The notes beneath the pieces are model-generated. The model was not told where the DNA came from. It did no database searches and saw only the letters and a program-made list of their open reading frames with translations. The position numbers were made by a program, and so were the translations under genes. A stretch of DNA of 64,000 nt from Balanoglossus misakiensis. Lineage: Eukaryota; Hemichordata. Location of the stretch: the NCBI GenBank assembly GCA_040954595.2, contig CM082589.2:4836001-4900000 (forward strand), given 5' to 3'. Shown piece after piece: positions 13,891-29,605 of this stretch. Positions within the stretch are counted from its first letter, which is position 1. Each line of letters opens with the position of its first letter.

Positions 13891-16178
13891 GCTGTTGCCA
13901 TGGTGTCACTTTCTTGAAATTTACTCAGAAGGTGCCTTAGAGATACTAATTACACACGTGTTCAGTGTGAATAATGGCAAAACTCGTTTCATGAATTGTT
14001 CCACAATTCATTGTAACAGTGTACATGTTGAATTTACTTCTTTGGTCGCATGGCATCCCTTATTTTGGCCATCAGAATCAAATAATACGAATTCATCCAT
14101 GTTCTTTGCTGTTTTTCCTGGAAACTTTCGTCCTATATATATAGCTAAGGAGTGCATAACAGTTTGCCCTTAGACTAAATAAAATTCTTCTGGTTACATG
14201 TACAAATCCCTATAAATGAATGTCACCAGTTCAGGCAGTAGATTAGTACTTTTGTCAAATTCTCAAACGTTGTATTATATCCGACTTCTGTGCGTCCGTG
14301 TCGCGTATATCCTCCTAGGAGGCAATCTTGTATTCCCGCGCTTCATCTATGGTTTCTTCAACTTATTACGTGATTAATCTTAAGAGCTGTAAAATGTAAC
14401 CCTCAAATGCTTCCTCGTTTGACGCATTTTCCGTGTATTACTCATTTAATCCCGTAGTAAATCACTGATTTCGTCAATTTGGTAGATTTTGACAACATAA
14501 AAAATGTATGTTGCACTCGAATGCTCCTGGTGGAGTATTAGCATGTATATGTATTCGTATTTGGTACTTACAGCAAATTGTGACGCGGCAGTGCAGTATA
14601 GACACAGTTATCAAATTCATGTAAATTAATTACCAGGAGTTGGAATTTAATCAAATATGTTTGCAGTGGGCATGTTCACAAATCATATAGCTGAAAGATC
14701 TAGACACTACGAATTACAGTTTATGCAGTCGGCCTTTTTGCTCTTTGATTTCCTGCGTGGGGGCCGTGCATATTTAACTGTATGTTATGCATAATCAAAT
14801 AATCTCAGGAAAGCGGACAGTGACCCCCTGAAAGGGCTTTGCATGCATTTAGATTGCAGAAATTGACTGCTGGTTCGTTTTTTATATAATTCGCTGGCAA
14901 ATTTGAATCTTTTGGGCATGGATACATCTGGGGCGTTTGTAAACGTTATTAAGGGATTCTCCCAGCAATTTTCAAAGATCTTGCCGACATGACTAAGTAG
15001 CGTGTACATTATTTCGATTTTTCGCTGCTGATTTTTCTTGCGTGCTCGTCCGCTCTTTTCTCGTGAACATCTCCTTGTATGATTCACACATGTACTGTAC
15101 TATCTCTGATTGTTTGTGTCTAGACTATCGTGGCGTTTTCGTCTGCGAATTCTTCAAGTACTGTCAACTATACGTGTTCGCTGGCTTACATTTTGTCGTC
15201 TCATCAAAATCGATAAATCCAGGTTTGACCATTAAGCAACGAGAGAGTTACAGACAACATGTATGATATATGAATGTTAAATTCGCAGTTAGTGACATGT
15301 TGAATTTAACGCAGCGAGAACGCTTGTCCTCGGCAGTTCTTTTGAGCTCCGTGTCTTTTGTGGAGGAATTCAAATGAACGTAACGCCAAATGGAGATGCG
15401 TGCTGGCTCTCCCTGGCAAGGAGACTGACTGCCTCCCCAATTAGGGCTGTCCTTCAAATCGTCATCCTAACTGCCGTTTCACACTTGCTACCTGTAGCGA
15501 CGTCTAGGGTCACACAGCGACTGAAAGGCGTGATAAAAACGCACGTGGTGCATGAACATGGGGTTTAATTCAAAGCGATACAAATACATGCAGCCTATAT
15601 TCTATTCTGTCGACAAAGATGAATTTGCAGACTTTCTTGCTGCGAAGTTATATCATGAAAATAGCCAACTTTCATACACACATATTCGCTAAAATTAATC
15701 ATGTACATTGATATGCTGAAACGTACATGTTTGAGGAGAAACAGCATGCATATTGTATGTTTTTAAGAGCTGGCTGGAGCACATGCGATAGAATAATTGA
15801 GATAGGCTGAAGTAGAGTTCGACACCGAGACGCTTTGCAGTCTCTTTTGATACACGTAAGGCTGTGAGCGGACTCTGGTGTCAAGTGATAATTAGGGAAG
15901 TTTTAGAAGCAAATCAATGCTTGGATTTGTGTTAATACACGAACGGCACAGGGGGCGTTTGATATAAGCAGTGGGCTTTGAGCACCTTAAGTTTGCGAGA
16001 TTTCAAGTTGAAATGTGGGAATCGTATAAAACAGCACGTAGGCATATAGTCAAACTATGCAAATATGCCCATCTCTCATTTATTGGATCGAACTTGCTAT
16101 ATTTATCATTTCTCGAAGCCATTGTCGGTCAATCTACCTGACGCATAATTTCGCATCTATACTTGTTTCATGCAAAGC
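13891..16178. other. no gene recognised
   Basis: Only short open frames without splice or domain support on either strand. Confidence 0.45.
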
Positions 16179-16259
16179 CTGACTATATTGTTACTTCGCA
16201 AGTAGTCCGTTGCTACGGTGATTAACCAAATCTCGCGAGATCCTACAAGGAGCAGAAAG
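16179..16259. repeat. dispersed repeat family, copy 2 (TCTCGCGAGA)
   Basis: Shares gtccgttgctacggtgattaa and the CGCGAGATC end with copies 1 and 3. It carries the full 10-bp palindrome TCTCGCGAGA at 16231-16240. The 5' part is more diverged than in the other two copies. Confidence 0.55.
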
Positions 16260-19200
16260 TCAACCGTTGGATTGTTTATCGCAACCAATACCCAATTCAT
16301 CATCATTGCCGTTGTTTAGCGTCATTATTCACAATCAATTATTGATAATTCAGAGGCCATTGCTTATGAGGTTCTTATCATTCCACGATATGCGTCCGAG
16401 CTCAAATATGTTGGCTTCAGGTCTAGGCATGCATGCAGTTCACTATCGTGTTATGACTTTTTTTATCCAAGTCCTGCGTTCTAGTCTGCATAGTAATTCT
16501 TAATCAAAGGAAATAGGCACTGCTCCACCGCTGTGGGAAAAACTAACTGCTCCAGGCTATGTTGCTATCACCATTTACCGGGTATTTTTTGTTTTCGCAT
16601 ACTACCGTGGGCAGTATACAATTTTCCAAATGCCCACTTACATAACCGTACAGCCTGGGGATTTGTGTGTGTCGAAACACGAAAGCTATAGGTTCGAGTC
16701 TATTATAGAAAGAGAGTACAAACAACTTCAGCTGCAGTCCCCGGGTGATATTGAAATAAGCCGTTTAGCTATCGATGTCAGCAGAGACCCGTCTTATTGC
16801 AACACCGAAGTGGTATAATATCACTTACATAACACTTACCCGGTTCTTATGGAGAAACCTGTACACTCACTGTAGCCCAGACTTTTTTTCCCACAAACTT
16901 AAACATTGAGCGTGGTCGACATGAGTCTTGGATTTCGACCGTGAGATGTGGAAACACCCATTTCGCTTACATGTGACATTTCCTGGGATAAAACTCTCTT
17001 CAATTTGTTACAAACCAATAAATCATCAGTCGGTGATTGGGGAGGCCATTGTGCTCGATTTCCCAAAGAAAAGAGCGGATAATGTACACTCAAAGTAACT
17101 GATTGATGAAAAAAAGGTACAGTGCGTCACTCTTTGCACGAGCGTACATGTAATGGCTTCTACGTACTGCGTCGGAATTTCTCTGATTAAGTTCAAATCT
17201 CAAGTGAACAGTCTATTCATTCTATTCAGTTTGTTACATACGGGAATGGCGGTATCAGTCCAGATTATTTTCGTATCAGAGCGCGTTTGAGGTAAACAGG
17301 GATTTAATAACCATTTCAGTTTGTCGTGTGATTTGATCAATATAGTGACAAATAGGCTGTTGTCGCGCCAGTGATGTCTTTTAGGCGACTGGATCTGGGA
17401 CTTGTCTTTTAACGTTTACTGGGCTCACAATCCCCTTCCTTACAAGAGTGGCTGAAAAGGTATTCAAAAAATATAATCAGATCATTTCCATAGTTTCGGA
17501 TGAATGACGGTCTCGTCAAATCAAAAGTAAACGTGACGAATGTCGCGTTGCTGTGTCAAAGTTCAGAGCTCGAAGTTTCCAAGTTAAGGCTGTATTTCTG
17601 AGGCAATATAGGATGCCGTACGGTTAACGTTTATAGAAGTGTGGTTTTGCATATCACTCGTTACGTAGCCAACTGTGAGAAACTCGTAAAGACACATACG
17701 CATCTTATACGTATAGTAAGAAGTATGTGTTTGCAAGGATATGTGTGGTCATGTCGTAAAAATCCCGTCTGGTCCTAAGCGGGCTCAGCCAACACCTGAA
17801 AACCGTTATTAAAATGTACGGAGACGAAATCAAGCAGAAAAGAATGGCCAAGTAAATATCACTTCTTCAACTATTAAAATTTTAATTACGACGACCGTTT
17901 CTTTAAAAAGGGCATACCCGCAATCCTTCCTCACCCAAGGTGCCAACAGTTTGTTGATTAAAAACTCGACAATTGCAATGACGTATTGTGGAGTCAAATA
18001 TGTCGAATCCTTTTCCCTTCTAGTGATAGGGAAACAATCACAATCTGTAATAAAACGTGAATGACGTCACAGGCAAGTGTTCAATTTTAATCGGTTTCCT
18101 GTCAGTCGCCATATTACCGCGTGTGGAAATACATTTTTTGTGGTTTTGTATTAAAACTGTCATCGTTTTCGTGTCTTTAGAAATGTTTCCCCTGTAGAAC
18201 TGTTGTCTTTGTGTTTTACCGCCATGAACTGCACGGGAGACGTCTTATCAATTTTCAGGATCTGTGATTTGAAACCCCCACCTTGCAATAAATATAAGAA
18301 TACTTGAGGATATGCAAATTCTGAAGGATATGTATTTATAGCAAAACTGCAAACTCTTGACATTTACCAAGTAGACTTGACTTAAACGCGGTCTGGGCTT
18401 ACATGATACATGCACATATGCAAAACTTTAGAGTCGATGGTAAAATCGAACGATTAACACACCTTCTGAGAGTTGCTGTACACACGGTCTTAACACGATA
18501 TTGGCCAGTGTGGGCGGTCAAATATCAAAGTTCATGTTGGTGAAATTAAAAAGTTGTCATCTGGAGAATGTTTTCAATGTTACCATAAACATGAAGATGA
18601 ATGTGACAGTGTCAGTAGAGTGGTTGTTTAGGGGGGTGTCTTTACTATCACAGCGGAGAATCCCACGAGTCCCATCATCCGGGTGTTTGTGGAACGCCTG
18701 GCGGTGGTGAAAGAGCATGCGCGTTATCGCCGTGGCCCGACTAATCATCTAAATGGGTAATTGATGTTTAGCGAAGTGTTTTGAGGTACAGTTAGATAAC
18801 AAATCAGAGCGGTTGTAACAGAGAGTTATCGGACTAAGTGCGTCAGAGGGCTAGCGTTTAAGACGCAAAATAGCGGCCATTTTTGAGCGATGGGTCTGTG
18901 ATCTCCCCGGGCTCAGTTATTAATCAAAGGTTAACGCCGTTCACGTAGCTCCAATTAATTGTGCTACTAAGTACTACATTGCCATCAGGTCGTCGTGTAC
19001 TTTAGTTCTGTGTCGTCACGTGTTGGTATCTTGTCTCCCTGATGTATATCCGGTGGTAGCATCGTACTTCTGTCCCTCTTGATTGCGTAGATCGCACTTT
19101 CTCCCCGCACAGATATTCATGAGCTGTGCATCTATCACCCCATCAAATCTTCCACCTCCGGAACGCAATTTGAATCCAGCACAGTTATCAATGCAGCGCA

Positions 19201-20760
19201 ATATCATTCCCGCTACCCCTCACTTCCCAATCAGATGAAAAGTGATTATAGCCGTGATAAGTGGTAAAATAATTTTGTTTGGTCTCGTGTGACTTTAATT
19301 CCAGGTAATGATATTGAATGATAGCTCACGCCATCTTTCCAGCGCGATCCAATCTTTTGAACTTTAATTGGCAACTTTCGAATCTGTGAATGTGTCGACG
19401 GTTGAGCGTACTTGCCAGAGACTTTGTTGTGTGCGTCGGCCAATGGTATTCGATCGATTTCCTTTAACGGTTTACATCGCCGTGGAATTTCTGTAAACTT
19501 GTGCAAACAAAAAAGTAATGGGGACTTTTCCCCACAGATTTTCCTGTTGAAAGCTTGTTTCTCTTTCGTCAACATTGGATAAAAGTGGCCTTTGCCTTTC
19601 AAAATGCATAATCACCGGCAGAAGTTCTTGCCCTTTCTCGGAAAAGCTAGACAGCGATTTCAGATTTTTTTATCCGTACATATATCCCCCAATGATGTTT
19701 ATTATTTTTAGCAACACATGACAACATTAGCTCTAAACATCCGTAAGGTTGCCTTTTCATTCTGACGAACGTCTAGGCTATTTCTTTTATCGACAGTAAT
19801 GTCAGTGTCTGTCATATAAATTTCAAGTGTCTTTGTATCTCGCACGTACACATATACGAGTACTAGTTGCAGAAATTTCGCGTGTACGTTTTCATCTCTC
19901 TCTTAACTCACGATCGTCTGTGCAGTTGTTTTGTTCCTATATGGCCTGGTTTCCATTTCATAGTCTTCTGGATCTCTCTACGTTGATATACCTACGAGTT
20001 AAGTTTGAACTGAAGTAGGATTGGCATATCTTTGTGATTGTTAGAATTCCTGGCGCAAGATTATTGGTAACACCGCGTCACCACAACATACATTCAAACT
20101 TCAGAATATGAAAGCGTGACACAGATGCACACGGTGAATTATATACACATCTTAACTCCTCTGTGCTTGGCTGCAGCACTTACTTTTTGGAGTGTCAAGC
20201 GACGTCCGGTCCGGGTTCCGGTGTACTTTTTGAGTTTCACACAATGGCAGCACCGAGTCATTAATTGAGTCGTGCCTCGACAGTTTATTGTTGGCTTTTA
20301 AACTGAAGTCTTGTTATCAAGGGCCTTCCGTTCTCGAGGGCTTTTTAGATGCCTGTTACCGCGTTTGCTGCTGCGCGCGTCGGTGTATGTTCAGGTGCGT
20401 TATCCAAACACGATGTTGATCTCCTCGCGATTTTCATACATCCTCACAGCGCGTTTAACAAGATTAAGAGATCAGTTGCCGTGATGGCCGGATGATTAAA
20501 GGTGGCCATGAGTACCACCATTCGATGGCATAGTTGTTTTGCTATTTTCTGCGTGTACTGGTTAAGCAGAGAACGCGAATTCCGAAGACCCACATGTGAA
20601 CGGGCGCTCATATAGTTTCTGCACTCATCGTTTTGGGCACATTGCTACACATAGCGAGAACCATTTGAAGAAACACGAATGCATTGAAAGACTGACCATC
20701 TTCGCCTGCCAATGTCTTGTTCTCCGAGTCAAAGACCTCGCGTGCGAGCGGACTGTAAGA

Positions 20761-20829
20761 GGCAGACAGTCAGACAGATAGGCCGACAAGCAGACAGACA
20801 GACAGACAGTCAGTCAGCCAGGCAGACAT
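20761..20829 (+). repeat. imperfect (CAGA)n/(CAGT)n microsatellite
   Basis: Interrupted tetranucleotide repeat of cagaca, cagtca and gacaga units over about 70 bp. Confidence 0.8.
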
Positions 20830-23800
20830 ACATATATACCGATAGACAAATATTTCACTTTACACTACATTGAGTGACGTCGTTGAACCCACTGCAAATT
20901 AATTTCATATGGTCCATGTTATTGTAATTTGCTCATACAAAACCAGCCGTTCGGATAATTTGATTTCAATATGACTCCAGATAATCATGTTGGAACCAGA
21001 CAGAGAAAGCCGAGAAACCCCAAAACATATCATTACGACGGGCCTTCAACCATGACAAACTGGGATTTAATGTCATTTTACTTATGTACATGTGAACGCA
21101 TTTCGTCTTTCTTGGAAAGTAATAGCCTTGGGGACATGTTTGACATTTGCTTTGGGCGACGTACGATTCAATACGCTCATTCACGCCAGTTCCACTTGCA
21201 TCAACACGTTTGTAAACACCATAAGCTTAAACAGCAAATGAATTTATCGTGTGTCGGGTCCTGTGAAGGCTCTGTCGCATCCCCGCCGTCGCAGTTCTGT
21301 TTACATTGCTGCGAAAAATCTTCTGTGTATTGGTGCTATGTATATACGAGTGTGTTACGGGGTATGGCGTTTCTTTGATGTACCAGTGCCAGAATGCCAG
21401 AAATTACACTACTGTATAGGCATGTACCATCAGAACTGTTTCACGTCAGATGGTGCAGGCCCTGACATCCGGGGTAGTCACAAGGATTGTCAAAATGTTT
21501 GGTCTGGTTTTGCTCCGGGTATGTCCTGGAGTCGGTCTGTGTATTTACTACATGTATTTGGATAACCGTCGAGTGATCGATGGTACACGTAAGTGCATGG
21601 CAAAGGGTACTTTTGGCTCTACTTTCGGAGTGCGGGAGTGTGCTTGATAGTTTCATAACGTCAGGAACACAAAGGATTAGCGACTCCGACTTGGCAATGC
21701 ATTTTATTTACAACCATTATTGGAGAGATTGATATACCCTTTCCCCATGCAAGCGCAAAGAATGCATTTGGTGAATGTCTTTTTTGACACTTAAGTGGCG
21801 TTGGTCGCCATCGCTTACCGGTGTACGAATGATCTCTGACACTTTAAAAGGGAACCGCCGAAGCAAATGGCGAACCAAGTAATTCCCATTTCTAGAGGTC
21901 GTAAATATTATTGTTGAAAATTACTGTAAGAGCTACCTCTCGCTACATTTCATGCCATTAATAACATAAATGTAAGTATGAACACGACATAATGCCTTTT
22001 AATAGTTTCAAGTTCAAGGCCAGTAATTCGCGATATCTGGTTCTGACATGTTTATCTTGCGAGATTATCTCGACCTAATGAAATTTACCGCCGGGGTCAT
22101 TTCATCACGAATATATGTAACTATATTCCTCTAAAATGAAGAATAATATTAACTGTATTAACTCGAGAAGAGTGCTCACGCTGTATACTTAATTCAGTTT
22201 ATCGTCGTCAGAGAGAAAATTTACAATTCAAATGTTTAATACACTATTGCGCTATTGTAATATTACATTAACATAGTGTAGTCCTGAAGATTGCGATAAT
22301 TGAAACACAGCATAAACTTTTCCTAACGCGTTTCCGTGAATTTAATCTGACCTCTAAGATGACCCGAAGGATACAGTTTTCCCCAATTTCCAAAATAAAC
22401 ATCGGGCTGGTTCATTAACATGCCGACCACGACACAACTTTGACAAATTGTGCTTGACATAAATGGCATTTGACGTAAATTGCGTCTACCTTATTTATAG
22501 AAATTCGTCACGTATATAAATCCCTGTATGTATGAAGACCCTTTGGCTTCGAGGGCGCCCTAAGAGAACTATCCACGGGTCTTGATATTTCCTTGAGTTT
22601 TTGCATGGCACGGATAAATTTTAACCATTGCTCCATAGTCGACATCAAGCAAAGAGACCAGTAAGTGACCCAGATGTTTCGAAAGTTGTTAACCTGTGCG
22701 CGGCAACTTCGTGCCATATGTCGTCCGCTCGAGGTTTATACAAGATGCCCTATACAGTATATCAACCTGTTAAAGGGCGCATACTTGTGTTGGTCGACTG
22801 ATTGCAAAACAGGTCTGTTGTGATTAGGATACCCTGTCGTGGCTGTATCAGGTGGCATCTTGGACAACGTTACACTCACAAAGTTATGTTCAATACACCG
22901 TGCATTTACCTGGGCTCGCACAATCTCGTGTCATGCATGAGAAGTGATACCACTTAGGCAGTTAGGCAGTTAAAGGAAAGTAAAACTTTACAGGTTTCTG
23001 TTTGCAATAATGGCGCGAGTACTCGATACGGGTGACATGCTTTGGCAGCAGAGATTTGTAAATATTTAATAACACTGAATGTATGTCAAGTGCTGGAGAT
23101 GTGTCTGCTTTCCTACAGAATGACGCTGTCGTTAAGTGATACGCGTAACTGACATTAAAAACAAACCTCTCGTGTCGAAAGAGGGTTTCCTTGCATGTGT
23201 TGAAAACTAATGAGTCACTGAAAGGGGTTACAAGATATAACTACACGTGGGCGTGTGGTTGAGTTTAAAGTACGTCAGTATCTGCTTCTTCACCGATCTG
23301 TTTCTCTCAAAGATTGAAACAAAACTGTAAACTTGGACAACATGGAAGATACGCCAATTATTCAAGGTGGTGTCGAATAATATGCGCGAAAGAGTTAAAA
23401 ACATGCCACGTATAAAAGGAACGTAAAATGCTCTCATCTTTTTACGATGGACAGTTTACGAGCTTGTCGTCAGAGGGAAATGTATTAAAATCTATGGTGC
23501 AGATTTTGTATTGGAAGAGCACCACACATTTTCTTTTACTCGTCATTATAGACTTTTGGTTTCGCTGCCGTGTGATATACAGCTGTGACCCACCGTGTTT
23601 TTATCGCCCGTTACATTCGCTTTAATATCATGACCTTTTACTCACGACTAGATAACCAGGATTTATTCTTCCGTTGTTTTTTGATGGCGATGCTCTTGAT
23701 ATATTAAAGCGACGGTGTATACCAGAATGCAAAATCACAGCACTATTGCGTGCTTATTACCTCATTTCACTCAGATGGTGATTCAACTCAATAAAAGCGC

Positions 23801-25496
23801 GGAATTTCCTCGAAACGATGCTTTTTATTACGCTATCCAGTAACGAACTTCTGCGAATATTACCTAGCCAAAATGTCATCGGTCGTAATGAACGCAAGAC
23901 TGCGAGTATAACTTCTGACCCTCAAATGAAAGGGACGACAACCCCAAAAGCTAGTCTTCGTGGTCTAGTCGGTAAGGACGACAACGCAATCCCGGTGGAA
24001 GGGCAAGAAGTTCTCGACTGCGCTGTTTTTGCATTCATATATCATAAAATTGCACCATTTCAGTCAGAATTCAACATGGCTTGCATGATTTACTCCAATC
24101 CTGATTTGAATATTGCACCACTGCGTGTATATCTGCCATTCTAGCAAGTTGTCTCAACACACAGCAATGCAGTCACCAACCAGCTAGGTGCATACCGGTT
24201 GTACATGTACATGTCATATCTCTTTACTGTGTTTATGACTATTTTACTAGCCTGTGCCACAGTGTGCCCTTGTTTTATCGCTGATAGCTAGATTTTTTTC
24301 TATTTAATGGACTCGTAGTCAACTAAATTATTGTTAATCTTCAGCCCATTACTAAATATATTTACCTTGTTCCATTCTCCTCTGGCCTTAAAGCAATTTT
24401 CTGACCTCACTGGAATTCCATACTTCTGTTCTAATGTTCGTCAATTTCTGCAAGTAACAGTGGGTAACACGGGAGCATAATACGCATACACTGTATGTAC
24501 ATTTGCGTGTTATTGTTGTCGTTGCGGTACTACTAGCTGGATCTGTTTATTTTGCAACTTCTTAAATATGTATATGTAATGGACACCTTGGCTTTATTTT
24601 ACAATATTACAAGTACATTGTACAGGTTAAAGCGCCAGTGGCCAGGTTCTAGTCTAATGTATTTATGTAGAGTATACACGCAATAATTGCGCAGGATATA
24701 AATTCCCATAAAGTTGTGATCACAAAGATTACAACGATTGATGAAGGGCACACGTACTATAAAGCTACGGCGATATCCTCAAGGACTAAACTGTTTGGAT
24801 AGGTATAGCGTTGTTCTATTACCAACTAATCTGTATAAAAATCTTATCAATAAATATGTCAATCTTGTCTAACTGGTTTCAGTTTTAAAAACGAACCCAC
24901 AAAGTTTGCTTTAAGAGCGATTAATCGCGCTTGTCTGACAGGATAATTTACTTCTCTGCTGCGAACATTCACTGGAGAATATAAAAAAAATGCAACGACC
25001 TTTTTTACGCATCTGCTAATCGACCAACTTTATGTACTTTATTACTTTTACCTTGCCCGAAGTAGAATGTGATTACGAAATTGTAAACATGCTGTGTGCG
25101 TCTTTTACGACGAATACTCGAAAAAATAAAACTGCCGTGTTTTGGAGAGAGATTGTTCGGCAGCTTTAAGAGATAAAGTGATTGCATACTAAAGCACACG
25201 ACGAGCTCTGTATTTCAAAAAAGTCATGTAGAAAACGTACACCCATGTGATATTCAGCCCAGAATGCATGCAGTGTTATTCATCGATTGGTAACTGCTAT
25301 TTGGGATAACAAGATTATTCGTTGTCAACATCTTGTAAATAAAGATGGTTTCACCTCAGTGGTATCTCGCGTAGCTATCCCCAGATATATAAGAGAGAGA
25401 CTGAGTAAAAGCAACTGTCCAGTTTTGTATGTCTATAGAGAATCCACTCTGAAACTGAAAGTACTATGGGCCAACATGTGCAAAGGCAATCGCCTT

Positions 25497-25548
25497 GGCT
25501 CGGTTCGACTCTGTTCGGCTCGGTTCGGCTCGCCTCGGCTCGGCTTGT
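25497..25548 (+). repeat. degenerate ggctcggttc repeat
   Basis: About five imperfect units of roughly 10 bp (ggctcggttc, ggctcgcctc and variants) make a short GC-rich patch in AT-rich surroundings. Confidence 0.6.
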
Positions 25549-28500
25549 GAGAGCCCATTCCCTGTCGGTAGACATTACCACAGGCTGTTCAACTGGCTCT
25601 TTAGGAAAATCTACTCTCCGTAATACTCCATTTCGGCAATTATAAACATATGCCTACGAGAATAACTCCATTTTCAGTCTGAGTACTGACGTTTCTGGTT
25701 TACGTCACGCACGCAAAAAATGGGATTCTTTGAAGCAATATGTTTTCACGTTTTGCATGTAGGGCTGTTAATCATCTTGAATCAGAGTTTATATAAGCTT
25801 ATCTGGCAGAAAGATATTACACGGACTGCCAGAGTATTAATAGTAAGTTACGGAGATTCCCATCTTACGTGCTTTATCTGGATCGCAAGATATGGTTTCT
25901 GACTCTCTGTCATTAGCATAATTGTCTTCACCATAATCTTTATACCCAATTTCATTCTAGTAATTGATTGCCAAGGGTTGTCTGTTACGTCACGTTTCGC
26001 TGCCGGGCTTTTCCTCTGCAATTACACTGGAATGAACAGAGCTCGTTTTATACGCGATGTTTGTGGGGTTTCACAAAGCTGCGTATCGTGAAGTAATCCT
26101 TTCTACACGTGCTGTGATATTATATGTCTCAAATATTTTCGTTGTTCGGGTAAATAAATGCCTGTCAATTTGCACTGCCATAAATTGATGTTTACTGAAT
26201 CGCGTTAGGAGTCCCATCACATTGATGATGATAGCATTATGTGCAGCACAAAAGTTAACAACTCAATGATTTGTAATATGAGCAAAATGATGGAACAGCT
26301 TTTCGCAGCTAAAAGTTCTGCTTTTCCGGATAGCATATAAAACTCGTCAAGAAAATTTTGCTGTGTTTTTTTTGTGTGTGTGCAAAAGAAATCAGTATGA
26401 CACGAACACTAATTTAGCTTCAAGACATGTGTTTGATAAAAATAGCAGAAATCCAGGATTTGCAATTGTGTCAAAAGCATTTTAACTCGTCTATATATAG
26501 GTAGCAAAAAACTATGTAAGGCAGCAGGGTTTTTTCATCTTTTACCTGACTCGACGTGATGGATTTGTGTTCAGCAGATGGATAAAGAAACTCTTACTAA
26601 TTATTCCCTCGTTTCTGGCCACCCATTTCCTGAAACCCCGGATATTCTTTCCGAATGAATCGCCACGAAAAAGGGCCTGGCCATCTGCTGTGGAAATTAA
26701 TTTTAGCGCACTTCTGACTTTGAGCGTGGGCTTGTCATTGGGGCCCCCGGGGTCAAAGCTGAGTGTGCATTTAGCGGCGATGGTTCGGCGCTGAACGGTC
26801 GTCGGTCAAACCAGGATCTCTTTGTAGCTAACAGAAATATAACTATTTGCATTTTAACTCCTTACCCTGTAGGACAGAATTAACCCTACCTTTTAGTATC
26901 TACATTATGTTTTAATAGAGCTTAACTGGATGTTGTCCGCCCAAATCTGAGTTCACCATTCCCCGCGGTTGTTTAACTCTGCAATCTACGCCCACTGTAT
27001 TCAAATCGGGCCGAGTTGAGAGATGGATCGATTTGGGGTCCATGGTCCAACTGGAATTTGAATGGATGCCCAGGGTATCGAAATAATTGGTAGTGGGCAT
27101 ATCGTGGAAAACCGGGTCAATGTTTCTTCGCTGCACTATACGTGCATAAATACTTTGAACCGAGGGCTCCTTGTCATTATGCCAGTTGCTGCTATAGGCC
27201 TTATGTTATCACAGACACTATATTCGTACGGTACCCATTGGAAATCTAACCGATGGTTGCAATTTTTGGCTTTAATATAATCAGATGTGAGCCGAGTGTG
27301 CCCCATGGCCGTTTAACCGTCATGTGCCAATATTATTTATTAATATGAAAAAGTAACAGTGAAAGTGCCTTCGGGTTGAGAAGTTTGAGCAAATTTTGGG
27401 GCAGTTGGTATACCTATAGGGACTTCTATCAATAAGTTCAAAGTCGAATTCAGCGTGCAATGGAAAGTTGTATAAGATTCGAAAAATTCCGTTCATCAAA
27501 CGAGGACTGCTTCTAGTTCCTGTCTCAATAAACAAGAGATTTGTTGCGACTTTGATTGACCAAACGGGGCTACGCAATGCGACTCAAAATTGTCTATACA
27601 CATCCAATCTTAATAGTAAATCTCCAACGGCGATGAGTTTACGCTAATCTATTAGGAAACCGTTTTTCTCAGGAGAAAATGTGAAGCGACATAAATGAAA
27701 AAAAATCGTGCAAGCTGTGGAAGCCGCCAATACCAGATCACGGTGTTCGACGTAATTTGTGACCTTTCGAAAAATAAATCATCAATTTATCAGCTCCTAG
27801 AGTATTACGGCGCAATAGTTGTGTTCCCCCTGTTCACATGATCAATCATGGTGATCAGTCGATTAATCTGTCTCACCCGACCCCGTCGTCGCTCGCATGT
27901 GTAAAACGCAGTCTGGGGAAATCTGCACATGCTCTCATCACGATCAAACACTGCCGGTAGTTTTGCACAAGCGTGTCCTGGGAGAGATTCGCATCCGATT
28001 GCTGGATCTGCTGGCTGCTACGTATACACGCAGCGGTGTGATCTACGGCGTCTTTGCGTATTTCATCCCCCGTTCCATTTTTTTAATGACTGCCGCATTT
28101 TTTTCGACAACGGGTACCGGTCTCAACCAAAGAGTTTACAATCCCGGGCGATCGAAAGGCGGATAATCCGTTTACTGGTTCCCCAGTGATGGGACCCGTG
28201 ATTTATTACAATCGATTCTATTGATGTGGCTCTCATCACAAAACCCTGTTCAATTAATAAGTAAACCTCGTCGGTAGATTTCATCGCCTACTTTCCCATA
28301 TCGGCAGTAAATCTTTTATATATGACCAGCTTTGCTCCAAAAGCTATCAATGTAAGATTTCTTTCTTTTTTCGGATAGTTTTCTACACTACACCGTCTGA
28401 TATCTGCAAACGCAAAAAGGGGGTCGGTCTGTCACGTAAAATATGTCCCCCACCCCCGCCTAATGCGCGTTGTTAAAATGTTGCCCTCGCCTAGAATAGG

Positions 28501-29605
28501 TTTATAGAATGCGACCCCCCCCCCCCCCGGACACGTTTTAAATGTGACCCTTCCTCCAATTTCTCCAGCCCACCCCGTCGTTATAAATGAAAGCTCCCTG
28601 AGTGTTACTGAAACTAACTTTTATCGCGATTTCGCCACAGACGGCCTTGCAGTGTGCGAAATCCTCAGGTATTTGATCACCCTAAATGGCTCGTACATGT
28701 ATGTCTTCCCCCTTCACCTTGATGGCAATATCGTCTAATGAGCTGCATTTTAGGTCCATTGCGATGCTTTTACCATTAAATATTAATTTGGTCTAGCGTT
28801 TAGTGGAATTCAACGGATCACGGACGTGCAACATCGGATACTAGTATGTACTTTACCCTGGATAGTGCAATTGAGTAGTGTAATAAATCAGCGGATGTAA
28901 AGGGGACTCATTTCGAGTCGTTTCGTTGAATTTGCATTCTTGAAGGTCATGCACAAGAACATCAAATGGAATACCCAATGTCGTTTGGCGATCCAAGTGA
29001 TTCTTTTTGAATGGCACCAAGTTAATGGAGGCGACTCGGGAACGTGTTATTTTTCTGCCACGTATACGTGTGTTTGAACACTCTCCACACTATAGAAGGG
29101 CAAGGTCGACGGGGCTAATAAACAAGACGTAATTACGGCGAGGTGTCAACGACAGTACTTCAACGGGGGAGCAGGCTGGCATACCCGTGGGGCGAGACAC
29201 GGAGTCATGAAGTTCTTCCGTGTTGCGTTATTGGAGTTTGAAGTGGGGATGTTTGGCGGAAAAAAATAATGAGTTGGCAAACGCGCGGGACAACAGAAGG
29301 AGCTCGGGCACGCCACGACGCTGACATGATACATAATAAAGGTATCATGTGGATTAAGGCATCTGTATTTACGACGAGTCGCAATTCCCAGTGCCGCATT
29401 CTTTTTCCAAGACTGTGTTACGCTGTTTCTGAGATAACCGTCTCTGATTAAATTGGCCGACACAACCTAATCCACGTTTACATTACCAATCGATAACCTG
29501 TACATAACAAGTCATCTCTACATTACTAGGCTTCCCTCCTAAAATTACTTACTCTATCTTCACAGCAGCCGTATTATCCATAGTGTAATATAAGCCTCAA
29601 AGGGA

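Noticed and set aside
16660-16720. tRNA-like ggttcgagtc (B-box-like) sequence
   Set aside because: No A-box at the right distance and no cloverleaf pairing could be drawn.
19246-19602. 118-codon minus-strand frame
   Set aside because: Begins at a non-ATG codon, has no recognisable domain and lies in a stretch with no other gene evidence.
20971-21378. 135-codon plus-strand frame
   Set aside because: Cys/His residues are not in zinc-finger spacing, overlapping frames are open on both strands and there is no splice support.
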